From Aminobacter sp. HY435 (lineage in GTDB: Bacteria > Pseudomonadota > Alphaproteobacteria > Rhizobiales > Rhizobiaceae), in assembly GCF_027568395.1 (NCBI RefSeq), contig NZ_JANKZL010000005.1, forward strand, positions 248,001 through 312,000: 64,000 bases of DNA, read 5' to 3'. Under the pieces are notes generated by a model. It did no database searches, was not told the DNA's origin, and worked only from the letters and a program-made list of their open reading frames with translations. Each line of letters begins with the position of its first letter. Position 1 is the stretch's first letter. A program made the translations under genes and the position numbers. Shown one piece after another: positions 9,621 to 18,916 of this stretch.

Positions 9621-10777
9621 TGCGCGCTTCCCTGCAGAAGGCGTACCGGCATATCCGGGCGCAGTTGCTGGACACCCGCGACGACGACATTGTCGCCCTC
9701 GGAAATGCCCTTGGAGACGAGGAAATCGCGGGTTTCGAAGCGGGCGACATCGACGGCGACAAGCCTTGTCGTGTTGGTCTTGGCATCGACGACCCAAACC
9801 GCCGGCCTGTTGCCCTCGTTGAACAGCGCCGTCATCGGCAGACGCGCGACCGGAGCGCCCGGCATCTGCACCGTGCCCCGAACCGCGCTGCCAAAGCGGA
9901 AGTCGTCCGGCACGGCGTCCAGCCCGACACGGACGGTGAAGTTGCGGGTGACGGGGTTGGCGGTTGGCGAAATCTCGCGCACCGCGCCCACGGCCCTACT
10001 CTGCGGATTGCTGAGCAGGCTCGCCTCGATGGCCATGCTCCGGTCGGCCGACTGGATCGCGGCTTCCGGCACCTGGAAGACCGCGTCCTTGTCCTTGAGT
10101 TGGGCGACGCGGACGACCATCTGGCCGCCGCCGACCACCTGGCCGACATCGCCGCCGACGGCGGTGACGACGCCGGCGGCGTTCGACACCAGCACCCGGT
10201 TGTCGAGATTGTTGTTGGCGACGCGTACGGCGGCCTCGGCGGCATCGACGCCGGCGCGCGCGGCATTGGCCTGGGCGATGGCGCTGTCGAGCGCCGCCCG
10301 GCTGGTGGTGCGGGGATAAAGCGCCTGCTGGCGACCGCGAACCGCGTCCGCATTCTCGAAAGTGGACCGCGCGGCGAACAGATTGGCCTCGGCTTTTCGC
10401 ACGGCGTCCTGGGAGTCTTCGATGTCGAGCCGGGCAAGCACGGTCCCAACCTCGACGAGATCGCCGACTTCGACGTCGCGTTCGCGGATTTCGCCGCCCT
10501 GCCTGAAAGCAAGATTGGTTTCGACGCGGGGCTGAACCTCGCCCACCAGCGAACCGAACGTGTCTTCAGGGCTGAAGGACACCGAAACAGTCTTCACCGG
10601 CCGTGGCGGCGCTTCGGCTGCCTCCTCCTGGCGCTGGCAGCCGACAAGGAGAACGGACACAACCGAAACAGCCACCATACCGAGCATGGCACTATGCCTT
10701 GATGCCAAACAACGCAATGTCATCGGGGAAAGCCTCGTTTCTGGTTTGCTTGTGTTCAACTCAGGTTGCGGCGTCAT
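9617..10777 (-). CDS. RND periplasmic adaptor (membrane fusion) lipoprotein
   Basis: AcrA/HlyD-type adaptor of 386 residues. It has an N-terminal hydrophobic segment ending in the lipobox LLVGC (Cys near residue 47), so it is probably lipid-anchored in the inner membrane facing the periplasm. A biotinyl-lipoyl half-motif (GEVQPRVETNLAFRQGG) is followed by an alpha-hairpin with Ala-rich heptads, the second lipoyl half, then beta-barrel and membrane-proximal domains. The gene overlaps the pump gene by 4 bases. A later Met (MTLRCLASRHS) is an alternative start. The stop of the SLC13 permease gene lies 13 bases upstream, so all three may share a transcript. Confidence 0.92.
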   Translation of the reverse strand: MTPQPELNTSKPETRLSPMTLRCLASRHSAMLGMVAVSVVSVLLVGCQRQEEAAEAPPRPVKTVSVSFSPEDTFGSLVGEVQPRVETNLAFRQGGEIRERDVEVGDLVEVGTVLARLDIEDSQDAVRKAEANLFAARSTFENADAVRGRQQALYPRTTSRAALDSAIAQANAARAGVDAAEAAVRVANNNLDNRVLVSNAAGVVTAVGGDVGQVVGGGQMVVRVAQLKDKDAVFQVPEAAIQSADRSMAIEASLLSNPQSRAVGAVREISPTANPVTRNFTVRVGLDAVPDDFRFGSAVRGTVQMPGAPVARLPMTALFNEGNRPAVWVVDAKTNTTRLVAVDVARFETRDFLVSKGISEGDNVVVAGVQQLRPDMPVRLLQGSAQ

Positions 10778-10790
10778 GATCCACGGGTGC

Positions 10791-12626
10791 TCAGAAACGC
10801 CAGATCAATGGCACGATGAAAACCGACACGACGAAGAACCACATCAACAGCGGCAGTCCGAGCTTCCAGTAGTCGCTGAAGGCATAGCCGCCCGGCCCCA
10901 TCACCATCAGGTTTGTCGGCGTGGCGATCGGCGTCAGGAAAGCGGCGGCGGCAGCTACCGCCGTGCTCATGAGCACTGGTCGGGGTGAGATGCCCATCGC
11001 TGTTGCCGCAGCCACGCCAATCGGAATGACGATCAGCGCGGTCGCTGTGTTGCTTATCAGTTGCCCCATGACGGCGGTGAGCAAGAACAGCCCCGCCAGA
11101 AGCGCCACGGGGCCGGCGTCTCCAACCATATGGACGAGGTACTCGGCCATCAGCTTTGCCGCCCCGGTCTCGACCATGGCCGTCGACAGCGGCATCATCG
11201 CTCCGACCAGTATCACCGTCGTCCAGCTGATCGCACGATAGGACTGCTCGACGCTCATGATCCCGGACATGATGATTGCCCCGGCGGCGAGCAGGCCGGC
11301 AACGGCGGGCGGGACGATGCCAGTGGCGAGCATCAGGACCATGGCAAACAGGATGGCGATCGCCTGCTTGGCGCCTGGTCCCATCGGTACCGCCTGGCGG
11401 CGCACCAGTTCGGGAGAACTGACGACCAGGACGTCCGGATCATCGAGATGGATATCCAGTGCCCTCCATGTGCCTTGCAGCAACATGGTGTCTCCGGCCT
11501 GAAGCACAATGCCCCCGGCATCCTTGGCGGCGCTGTCGGCGACGACGTCGGCACCGCCGCGCTGTACGGCCAGGACGATCAGGTCGCCGCTGTCGGTGAC
11601 CATGCCGGGAAAGACTTTCTGGCCGACCAGGCCCGACCGCGGAGGAATGACCACTTCTGCAAGGCCGGAATGACGGTTGAACAGCGTATCCTCGCCCTGT
11701 CCAGGCTTTGCTTCCTCGCGAAACGCAAGATGAAAGCTAGCGGCGAGCGCTGCGGCGGTTTCGGCATCGCCGCGCAGCAGCAGATGGTCGCCTTCCGCTA
11801 TTGCCGGCCTGCGGATCGGGCTGGCCGTTTCGCCGTCCTGAACGGCGATGAGCTGCAGGCCAGGATAATCTGCAAGGCTGATCGATGATACTGCTGCGCC
11901 GACATAGGGCGAGGTCGCGCGGACACGCATCTGGTAGACGCCGCTGGCGAGGCCGTATTGCTCGACCAGCGTCTTGGCGTGACGGCTGAAATCGGCTGGC
12001 ATGGTTGCGCCATTGCGCTCGGGCAGGAGCTGCTTTCCAAACAGCACGATGATGGCCATGGTTCCGGCAAGCAGAGGGACACCGACAAGCGCGAACTCGA
12101 AGAAGCCGAAGGGGCCGACACCGGCATCGCCGGCGGCGTCCGATACAAGCACGTTCACCGGCGTCCCGGTGAGGGCCAACATGGAGCCCGCATGCGCGGC
12201 AAACACCAGTGGCATGAGCAATTGCGAAGAGTTGCGTTTGAGCCTGACTGCTATGACAACCACAACCGGAAGCAAGGCCGCGACCGCGCCGTTGACGCTG
12301 ATCAATGCGGTGAGCAGCGAGACAAGGAGCATGGTCAGCAAAAGAAGCCGCGTGCGGCTTTCTTCGCCTGCGCCGCGGATCAGGAGCTGGCCGGCCCAGG
12401 CGGTCACGCCGGTAACCTCGAGCCCGGAACTGACGATAAACAGCGAGGCGATAAAGATAACGGCCGGATCACCGAGACCGCCAAGCGATTGGCCAAGCGT
12501 CAGCACGCCGGTCGCCCAAAGCGACAAGGCAGTGCCCATGGCCACGAGGACGACCGGAATCTTGTTCCATACGAACAATACGACGGCAACGGCGATGATG
12601 GTTGCAGTGTAGGCTATCGGGCTCAA
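10791..12626 (-). CDS. SLC13/DASS-type permease with two TrkA-C domains
   Basis: A 611-residue inner-membrane transporter. Residues 1-200 and about 400-611 are hydrophobic helices with family features such as NGAVAALLPVVVVIAVRL, the SxxTxTG-like LALTGTPVNVLVSDAAG, and the C-terminal SNTATALIVIPIGVAAA and TPIATPTNLMVMGPGGY. Between them are two soluble RCK_C/TrkA-C-like regulatory domains (about 215-285 and 300-380). This layout is typical of bacterial DASS members of unknown substrate (dicarboxylate, sulfate or similar anions). It lies 13 bases upstream of the efflux adaptor gene on the same strand. Substrate unassigned. Confidence 0.88.
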   Translation of the reverse strand: MSPIAYTATIIAVAVVLFVWNKIPVVLVAMGTALSLWATGVLTLGQSLGGLGDPAVIFIASLFIVSSGLEVTGVTAWAGQLLIRGAGEESRTRLLLLTMLLVSLLTALISVNGAVAALLPVVVVIAVRLKRNSSQLLMPLVFAAHAGSMLALTGTPVNVLVSDAAGDAGVGPFGFFEFALVGVPLLAGTMAIIVLFGKQLLPERNGATMPADFSRHAKTLVEQYGLASGVYQMRVRATSPYVGAAVSSISLADYPGLQLIAVQDGETASPIRRPAIAEGDHLLLRGDAETAAALAASFHLAFREEAKPGQGEDTLFNRHSGLAEVVIPPRSGLVGQKVFPGMVTDSGDLIVLAVQRGGADVVADSAAKDAGGIVLQAGDTMLLQGTWRALDIHLDDPDVLVVSSPELVRRQAVPMGPGAKQAIAILFAMVLMLATGIVPPAVAGLLAAGAIIMSGIMSVEQSYRAISWTTVILVGAMMPLSTAMVETGAAKLMAEYLVHMVGDAGPVALLAGLFLLTAVMGQLISNTATALIVIPIGVAAATAMGISPRPVLMSTAVAAAAAFLTPIATPTNLMVMGPGGYAFSDYWKLGLPLLMWFFVVSVFIVPLIWRF

Positions 12627-12827
12627 TCGCTCATTCCCTCATTGGACCATGACAAGGCCATCCGGCTCTTGAGATACGCACCGCCGCCCGGTGCTCGAGC
12701 GCCGTATCACCGGCACCCGATCATTTCCGCCTTCGTGGAGCCAAACCCTGCGTGACTGCAAGGAACGACGTGCCACCTGCGCGATAGCTTTGCTGGAACC
12801 GTGTCAGCGCCACGGATCGGGCGGTAG

Positions 12828-14030
12828 CTAGTCTTCGAGCGTGGCCATGAGCACGCCGATGCGGCAGCCTTTCTCGAATTCTGGGAGGTTCACGTATTCC
12901 TTGATGGTGTGGATTTCGGCCTGGCCAGCCCCGATGGTGATTGTGGGAATGCCATGCTTGTCGAGCCAGTTGGCATCCAGTCCGCCATTGGAGAACAAGT
13001 AGTTCGGCTCGATGCCGAGCAACTTGAGAGCTTTGGTGGCGCGCTGCACAACCGCGGTGTCCTCGTCGAGCTTGAACGGCGGATAAGACGTCGTATGGCT
13101 GAATTTCACCTCCGCCGTATCGCCTTCGTGATCAACGACGGCAGCCTTGGCCTTGCTGAAGGCTTCCCTGTAGCCTTCAGCGATCTTCTTGGCGAAAGCG
13201 GCTTCAGGGCTGCGTGCCTCACCTTTCAAGTGGGCGTAGTCGGTGACGACATTGGTGGCATCGCCGGCGGGCCTGCCGTCCTTGCCGCCGAAGATCCCGA
13301 TATTGCTCGTACCGCGGCCATCGTCCTTGACGATCTTGCCGAACCACCCGGCATTCCGGGCCTCGACGAGGCCCAGCGCGCCCACCATCGTCGCCGAGAT
13401 GCCTCTCTCGGGTGCGACGCCGGCATGCGAGGCGCGGCCCGTGATCTCGACCTCCCAGTTCTCCTGGCCGACGGCGCCGATGATCAGGTCGGCGGCGGAC
13501 TGGCCGTCGACGTTGATGCACATCACCGGCCCGCCCAGCTCGGCCGGGTTCAATTCGCGGGCGCCATGCAGTCCGCTCTCCTCGCGTACGGTGAACAGCA
13601 GGGTAATCGGCGGATGGGGCAGCTTGTGCTTGATGAGCGTTTCGGCAACGACGACCAGAACCGCGACCCCGGTGCGGGCGTCGCCGCCAAGCGCCGTGGT
13701 GCCATCCGAGACGATGCGATCGCCCTCCCGCCGCGGCTTGGCGCCTGCGCACAGCGGCACCGTGTCGAGATGGGTCGAAAACAGCAGCCGCGGCCCGGGT
13801 CGCGTGCCTGGCAGGTCGACGATCAGGTTGCCCGTTTCGGTCGGCAGCGGGATGCGCTTGTTGGCGTCGTCGAAGCGGATGGCGGAGGCGGGGACGCCAA
13901 CCTTTTGCAAGGCATCGCTGACGGCTGCAGCAATATTGGCTTCATGACCGGTAACGCCTTCGACCGAAAGGAACCGCATCAGATGGTCTTCGGCCGCGGC
14001 GACGTCGAGATGGTGAGAGGTGTTGCTCAT
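12828..14030 (-). CDS. M20-family metallopeptidase (PepT-like)
   Basis: Cytoplasmic zinc aminoacylase or peptidase of 400 residues. Family metal-site motifs are visible: STHLDTVPLCAG (first His/Asp), GGDARTGVAVL (bridging Asp region), REESGLHGARE (catalytic Glu pair), a lid domain with ASHAGVAPERGISA, and a C-terminal GAGQAEIHTIKEYVNL (last His). The arrangement is closer to PepT/M20B than to E. coli AbgA/AbgB. The AbgT-type transporter gene lies 54 bases upstream on the same strand, suggesting import plus hydrolysis of an acylated or peptide-like substrate. Whether that is p-aminobenzoyl-glutamate is not decided by sequence. Confidence 0.9.
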   Translation of the reverse strand: MSNTSHHLDVAAAEDHLMRFLSVEGVTGHEANIAAAVSDALQKVGVPASAIRFDDANKRIPLPTETGNLIVDLPGTRPGPRLLFSTHLDTVPLCAGAKPRREGDRIVSDGTTALGGDARTGVAVLVVVAETLIKHKLPHPPITLLFTVREESGLHGARELNPAELGGPVMCINVDGQSAADLIIGAVGQENWEVEITGRASHAGVAPERGISATMVGALGLVEARNAGWFGKIVKDDGRGTSNIGIFGGKDGRPAGDATNVVTDYAHLKGEARSPEAAFAKKIAEGYREAFSKAKAAVVDHEGDTAEVKFSHTTSYPPFKLDEDTAVVQRATKALKLLGIEPNYLFSNGGLDANWLDKHGIPTITIGAGQAEIHTIKEYVNLPEFEKGCRIGVLMATLED

Positions 14031-14084
14031 GATATCATCCGATCGTTTTTCTGATTGCTTCGTTTCGGGCTGGCGAGACGATCG

Positions 14085-15635
14085 CTACAGGCCCCAGGGC
14101 AGCCCCAGCATCTGCCAGACTGCAAACAGGGCCGTCCACAGCACGAACATCCACACCACATAGGGCAGCATCAGCGACACGAGCGTGCCGACGCCGGCGG
14201 CCCTGTCGTATTTCTGGGCGAAACCGACCACGAGGGCGAAATAGGCGTTGAGCGGGGTGATGGCGTTCATCGGCGAGTCGCCGACACGATAGGCCGCGAG
14301 CACGGCTTCCGGTTCGACGCCCAGCTTCATCAGCAGTGGCACAAACACCGGTGCGAAGATCGCCCATTTGGCAATCGCCCCGGTGAGCAGCAGGTCGATG
14401 ATGGCAACGACGACGATGAAGCCGAGCAGCAGGGGCAGTGTGCCGATATTTGCCGATTGCAGTATGCCGGACAGGCTGAGAGCCATCACGGTACCAATGT
14501 TTGTGTACGTGAAATAGGCGACGAACTGGCTGAGGACAAAGAACAGGAAGATCGTACCTCCCATGTTCCTTATCGACTTCTCGATAGCTCCGATCACCTC
14601 CGTCAGGGTCCGCAATGTACCCGCGCCGATGCCATAGGCCCAACCGGTCACGAGGAACATCAGCATGATGAGCGCAATCAAGCCGTTCATGAACGGCGAG
14701 TTACCGATGAGCTCGCCCGTTGTCGGATTGCGGAGCGGCGCGCCGGCGGGCAGGGTCAACAGGCAGAACACAGCGATCAGGCCGATCAGGCCGAACAGGG
14801 CGAAGCGCAAGCCGCGCGATTCCCTTTCGGACAGTTCTGCTCCCACACTCTGGCCGCCGCCTTCGGAGGCCCTGCTGGGGTCGTAGGTTCCCAGACGCGG
14901 TTCGATCATGCGGTCGGTGATGAATGCGACGATGACCGTCAGGAACAGCACCGACGCGATCGAGAACCAGAGGTTCGAGGCCAGGCCTATTGTCCTGTTG
15001 GGGTCGACGAGGGCCGCCGCGTCATTGGTGAACTCAACCAGCACGGCGTCGAGCGGCTTGATGAGCATGTTGACGGTGAAGGCGCCCGCGACTGCGGCAA
15101 AGCCGAGCGCCAGGCCGGCAAGTGGATGGCGTCCGACGGCCATGTAGGCCACGCCGGCGAGAGGGATCAGGACCAGATAGCCCGCATCCGCCGCAATGGA
15201 AGCGAGGATGCCGACGAAGGCCAGGATATAGGTCAGTGCCCAGCGTGGCGAAACCAGCACGAGCTTGCGGATCAACGACGTGACCAGCCCCGATTCCTCG
15301 GCAACGCCCGCACCGATCATGGCGGCGATCATGAGACCCACGGCGGTAAAGCTCATGAAGTTGGGAATGAGCGACTCGTACATGAAACGGATGCCATCCG
15401 TGTTCAGCAGACTCCGGATCTCGGTGCTCGCCTGCTCGATCTCGAGCGTCTCCGGATTGATGCGCTCGTAGGTGACCGCGGTTCCAAATACTCCCATCAC
15501 CGCGGACAATACGATGACAATGCCGATGAGGATCAGGAAGATGACAACCGGATGGGGCACCATGTTCCCAACACGTTCGATGCCATCAAGGAATCGCTGC
15601 ATCGTGGTCTTCGACGCGGCATTTGCGTTGGCCAT
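14085..15635 (-). CDS. AbgT-family transporter
   Basis: A 516-residue inner-membrane carrier of the AbgT family (p-aminobenzoyl-glutamate transport or antimetabolite efflux). About a dozen helices are visible, with family sequences VPHPVVIFLILIGIVIVLSA near the N-terminus, MIAAMIGAGVAEESGL and DAGYLVLIPLAGVAYMAVGR in the first half, and NAITPLNAYFALVV in the second hairpin region. An open frame reaches 15743. I chose ATG 15635 because GGGAGGGAAG sits just before it and the extra 36 residues look non-native. Probably cotranscribed with the M20 peptidase. Confidence 0.92.
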   Translation of the reverse strand: MANANAASKTTMQRFLDGIERVGNMVPHPVVIFLILIGIVIVLSAVMGVFGTAVTYERINPETLEIEQASTEIRSLLNTDGIRFMYESLIPNFMSFTAVGLMIAAMIGAGVAEESGLVTSLIRKLVLVSPRWALTYILAFVGILASIAADAGYLVLIPLAGVAYMAVGRHPLAGLALGFAAVAGAFTVNMLIKPLDAVLVEFTNDAAALVDPNRTIGLASNLWFSIASVLFLTVIVAFITDRMIEPRLGTYDPSRASEGGGQSVGAELSERESRGLRFALFGLIGLIAVFCLLTLPAGAPLRNPTTGELIGNSPFMNGLIALIMLMFLVTGWAYGIGAGTLRTLTEVIGAIEKSIRNMGGTIFLFFVLSQFVAYFTYTNIGTVMALSLSGILQSANIGTLPLLLGFIVVVAIIDLLLTGAIAKWAIFAPVFVPLLMKLGVEPEAVLAAYRVGDSPMNAITPLNAYFALVVGFAQKYDRAAGVGTLVSLMLPYVVWMFVLWTALFAVWQMLGLPWGL

Positions 15636-15821
15636 GTCTTCCCTCCCTGTGGCAACGCTTTCTGCAGCATGGACGCCGAAAGCATTGGTGGACTTCAAAA
15701 CTTCAAGACCAGCCCGACACGGAGCCCGATCCAATGCATCCAAAGACCTTTTGCCTCGCGCAACTGAAGCCGCGCGCCGCCTACCTTATGTAACGCGCCA
15801 GCCCGGCAACGGAATTAGCTT

Positions 15822-15837
15822 ACAATTCCAAAATTGT
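15822..15837. promoter_or_regulatory. perfect inverted repeat, possible operator
   Basis: ACAATT-CCAA-AATTGT is a perfect 6-bp palindrome with a 4-bp spacer, in an AT-richer stretch between the divergent AbgT gene and the 575-residue membrane protein gene. It could bind a GntR- or LysR-type regulator. No regulator gene is adjacent, so this is only a candidate site. Confidence 0.3.
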
Positions 15838-15994
15838 GCATTGCGTCTCATTCTGTCGGCAAGTGCAAAAGCAGGCTGTGCTGTGCCACCTGATAATGCA
15901 AAATGATCCGACATTGGCAACAGGCAGCAAAGGTTGCATTGCTTGCACAGAGGCACTTACCACCGTCGCTTGAGGCGAACTGGAGGCCGGACGC

Positions 15995-17722
15995 ATGAAT
16001 AGGCACGCGCCAGAAACGGGGAGCACCAGAGCGGCCGTATCGGAACTAGCCGAATTCCAGCCACTCAATGCGGCCGAAGCCAAGATCGTCGCGAATTTGA
16101 GGTCGGGAGATTTCGACAGGCTTGGCGATGGCCTGCGCCCCGACTGGGACGATCCCGCGCGCACGGTTCGCGCCGAACTGTTGCGCTTCCTCATTCTTGG
16201 CGGCGAAGACGAAAGTCGTTTGCACGAAAAGGGCATCAGTGTCAGCGGGGCGCGGGTGACTGGCATGCTCGATCTCGAGGGATGTCGCATTCCGCGCGAC
16301 ATCCGTCTCAAGGACTGCCTCTTCGACGCCTCTCCGGTGCTGCGCTCCGCGATCATCGACAATCTTTTTCTCGACGGTTCGGCCTTGCCCGGCCTGCAAG
16401 CCGATCGGCTCGAAGCTCGCGGCAGCCTGTCGATCTGCGGCGCGGATGTCGCGGGAGAGACCAGGCTTTTCGGCGCCCGCCTGGGCGGCAACCTGGAGGC
16501 AGATGGGGCCAAGCTCTCCTTTCCCGACGGTCTCGCCATCAATGCCGAGGGCTTGGAAGCCAGAGGTGGCATCCAGCTGCGAGGCGCCGTGATACGCGGC
16601 GGCGTCAATCTCTCGGCGGCCCGCCTCGGTGCTGACGTCAACGCGGTCGGCGCACAGATTGAGCGGCCCGGCGGCGTGGCCCTGAATGGCGACGGAATGG
16701 CGGCGCGCGGCGACCTGGCGTTGCGGGGGGCAATCATCAGCGGCGAAATCCGAGTGCGCGGCGCCAATTTCGGCGGCGACGTCGATTGCACATCGGCAAC
16801 GCTGTCTGAACCCGACGGCTATTCGCTACGGCTAAATCGCTCCCGGGTCAGCGGCGCCTTTTTCCTGCGGCAAGGTGCATCGATCCGCGGAACGCTCGAC
16901 CTGACGGCCACGGAAATCGGTGCGATCGACGACGAACAGGCATGCTGGCCAAAAAGGGGCGACCTACTGCTCAATCGGTGTCAGTACGGCGCGTTTATCG
17001 GTGGGCCGGTCGATGCGGCAAGCAGGCTGGACTGGCTGGCGCGACAGGTGCCGGGGCGCTGGAAGGAGGACTTCTGGCCGCAGCCTTACGAGCAGCTTTC
17101 AACCGTGCTTCGTGAGATGGGCCATGACGAAGATGCGCGCGCCGTGCTTATCACCAAGGAGCGGCTGCAGCGACGCGCGCGGCGGGCACGAGCAAGAAAC
17201 CCTGTCCTGCGCATGGCCCTCGCGCTGATGGACGGCATGCTGGCCGTGACCCTGCGCTATGGGCGCCAACCGCTGTTGGCTCTGCTGTGGTTGTTCATGT
17301 TCTGGGGCATCGGGGTGACAGTGTTCTACTCTGCCCAGCAGAACGGCGCGCTCAAGCCCAACAGCGCGGTCGTCCTGCGTTCGCTCGAATGGACGATGTG
17401 CAGCCTCGAACAAACCGCCAGCCGCTATATGCCTTCGGCAGGGCTGGTCCTGGCCGGACGCGCATTTGCCGGACAAAACCAACTCTCATGTTTCCTGAAT
17501 CAGCCGGAAGCCTCAAGCTATCCGGAATTCAATCCGTGGATGTATTCGCTCGACGCACTTTTGCCGGTCATGGAAATCGGTCAGAAGCAATACTGGAGGC
17601 CAGATCCCACCAAGCCCACTGGGGTTTTCACGCTGAATTACTATTATTTCCAATCGGTTGTTGGATGGGCATTGAGCCTTTTGGCCGTCGCCGGGTTCTC
17701 CGGGCTGGTCAAATCGAGATAG
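15995..17722 (+). CDS. beta-helical repeat membrane protein of unknown function
   Basis: 575 residues. Residues about 60-330 are short repeats with alternating small, hydrophobic and charged residues (for example GGVNLSAARLGADVNAVGAQ, GDLALRGAIISGEIRVRGAN), consistent with a right-handed beta-helix related to pentapeptide or bactofilin-like folds. A basic linker (ERLQRRARRARARN) follows. A C-terminal membrane part has a helix at LLALLWLFMFWGIGVTVFY, an extracytoplasmic loop with three Cys and the motif FNPWMYSLDALLPVMEIGQ, and a last helix ending GLVKSR. Start ATG 15995 is preceded by GGAGG. The DALLP-type loop also occurs, as I recall, in large actinobacterial membrane proteins of unknown function. 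No neighbour shares its strand. Confidence 0.75.
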   Translation: MNRHAPETGSTRAAVSELAEFQPLNAAEAKIVANLRSGDFDRLGDGLRPDWDDPARTVRAELLRFLILGGEDESRLHEKGISVSGARVTGMLDLEGCRIPRDIRLKDCLFDASPVLRSAIIDNLFLDGSALPGLQADRLEARGSLSICGADVAGETRLFGARLGGNLEADGAKLSFPDGLAINAEGLEARGGIQLRGAVIRGGVNLSAARLGADVNAVGAQIERPGGVALNGDGMAARGDLALRGAIISGEIRVRGANFGGDVDCTSATLSEPDGYSLRLNRSRVSGAFFLRQGASIRGTLDLTATEIGAIDDEQACWPKRGDLLLNRCQYGAFIGGPVDAASRLDWLARQVPGRWKEDFWPQPYEQLSTVLREMGHDEDARAVLITKERLQRRARRARARNPVLRMALALMDGMLAVTLRYGRQPLLALLWLFMFWGIGVTVFYSAQQNGALKPNSAVVLRSLEWTMCSLEQTASRYMPSAGLVLAGRAFAGQNQLSCFLNQPEASSYPEFNPWMYSLDALLPVMEIGQKQYWRPDPTKPTGVFTLNYYYFQSVVGWALSLLAVAGFSGLVKSR

Positions 17723-17838
17723 GCGGAAGCCCAAGCGAGAACCACGCGTCATGTTGCATCGCGTGAAGGGCGACAGGGGCATCATCCGACATATAGGCGA
17801 AAGGCCGCGCTGTCCTGACGCGATTTCCGCGCTCGGCG

Positions 17839-18363
17839 CTATCTCTTGAAGAACGCCTCGACCGTGTCGGTCGCCCAATAGGCGCCGAGACCCCAGACCA
17901 GCACCCAGGCGGCGGCGCCGATTGCGTTGGCCATGAAGAAGCGTGGCCAGGGCATGGCCATGCTGCCGGCGATCAGCCCGTTGAACTGGCGCAGGAACGC
18001 AAGGAAGCGTGCGCCGATGACGATCCACATGCCTCTTCGGCGAAAGATGCCCTCGATCTTGGCGAGCCGCTCGGGCGTCAGCTTGATGTATTGCCCATAG
18101 CGCAGCAGAAGCGGCCGGCCGCCATAGTGGCCGATGGCATAACCGGTGGAGTCGCCGAGCACGGCGCCGCAAAACGCCGCCACGAGCGCATATGTCAGGT
18201 TGATATCGCCGCGAGCCGCCATCGCCGAGACGGCAACGAGCAGGCTTTCGCCGGGCAAGGGCGCGCCGAACGCTTCGAAGTAGATGATGACGAACACCGC
18301 AAACGCGCCGTAGGTGGCAATGTAGGGCTCGATCACCGCCATGGCGTCATGCAGCATATGCAT
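17839..18363 (-). CDS. DedA-family membrane protein
   Basis: 174-residue DedA/SNARE-associated (VTT) protein. Family motifs are present: FEAFGAPLPGESLLVA near the N-terminus, GDSTGYAIGHYGG in the middle, and GARFLAFLRQFNGLIAGSMAM near the re-entrant loop. DedA proteins are lipid scramblase- or flippase-like inner-membrane proteins linked to undecaprenyl-phosphate recycling and proton-motive-force homeostasis. I prefer the ATG at 18363 with GTGGGGG upstream over the ATG at 18378. It lies 24 bases after the small secreted protein gene and is probably cotranscribed. A second DedA gene is at 62.7 kb. Confidence 0.88.
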   Translation of the reverse strand: MHMLHDAMAVIEPYIATYGAFAVFVIIYFEAFGAPLPGESLLVAVSAMAARGDINLTYALVAAFCGAVLGDSTGYAIGHYGGRPLLLRYGQYIKLTPERLAKIEGIFRRRGMWIVIGARFLAFLRQFNGLIAGSMAMPWPRFFMANAIGAAAWVLVWGLGAYWATDTVEAFFKR

Positions 18364-18387
18364 GCAATCATCCCCCACTGGTGCCGT

Positions 18388-18717
18388 TCATTCCGTGAGC
18401 GGCGCGCCACACGGCTTGTAGAGCAGCTCCACCCACCACGTGCGCCCGGTCGTTCGTTCGCCGCGCGGGGTTTCAGCCAGCGTGTCGACGCCGACGCACC
18501 ACTGCACCAGGCGCGGTGACAGTCCGAATTCCTCGCCCAAAAATGCCGAAGCCTCGTCGATGCCTTCCGGGCAGTCGCCGGTCTTGCAGAGGTTGGCCTG
18601 GGTTGCGATGTCGCGCAGTGCATCATGCCCGAGCGACATGGTCCAATAGCCGACCGCAAAGGCCGCCAGCAGCGCCAGAGCAAGCACGATGGCCGCGATC
18701 TTCGCAAATGTCCTCAA
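18388..18717 (-). CDS. small exported or membrane-anchored hypothetical protein
   Basis: 109 residues starting with an uncleaved or signal-type hydrophobic helix (IAAIVLALALLAAFAVGYW). A polar domain with four Cys (CKTGDC, WCVGVD, KPCGAP) follows, suggesting disulfides in the periplasm. I do not recognise the family. It is the first gene of a two-gene minus-strand unit with the DedA protein. Confidence 0.65.
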   Translation of the reverse strand: MRTFAKIAAIVLALALLAAFAVGYWTMSLGHDALRDIATQANLCKTGDCPEGIDEASAFLGEEFGLSPRLVQWCVGVDTLAETPRGERTTGRTWWVELLYKPCGAPLTE

Positions 18718-18916
18718 CTGATCGCGTCCACCTGAAAATGCCGGTCTGCCGTCATCTAGGGCCGCCAGGCCGGCAAGTCAAAAACGATTGGCACAGGCCC
18801 GGGCCAGGACACAACGCCTGCGCGAAAATGCAGCTGACAATCTGGCCGGTGGAGACGACGGCCCTATTTGTCGCTCTCGAACGCCGCCGCCGCGGCCACC
18901 CCAGCGGAGCAAGCGC

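Noticed and set aside
7713-10702. Several long plus-strand frames opposite the RND pump and adaptor genes
   Set aside because: Composition is that of reverse-complement shadows, with no motifs; the minus-strand pump and adaptor are unambiguous.
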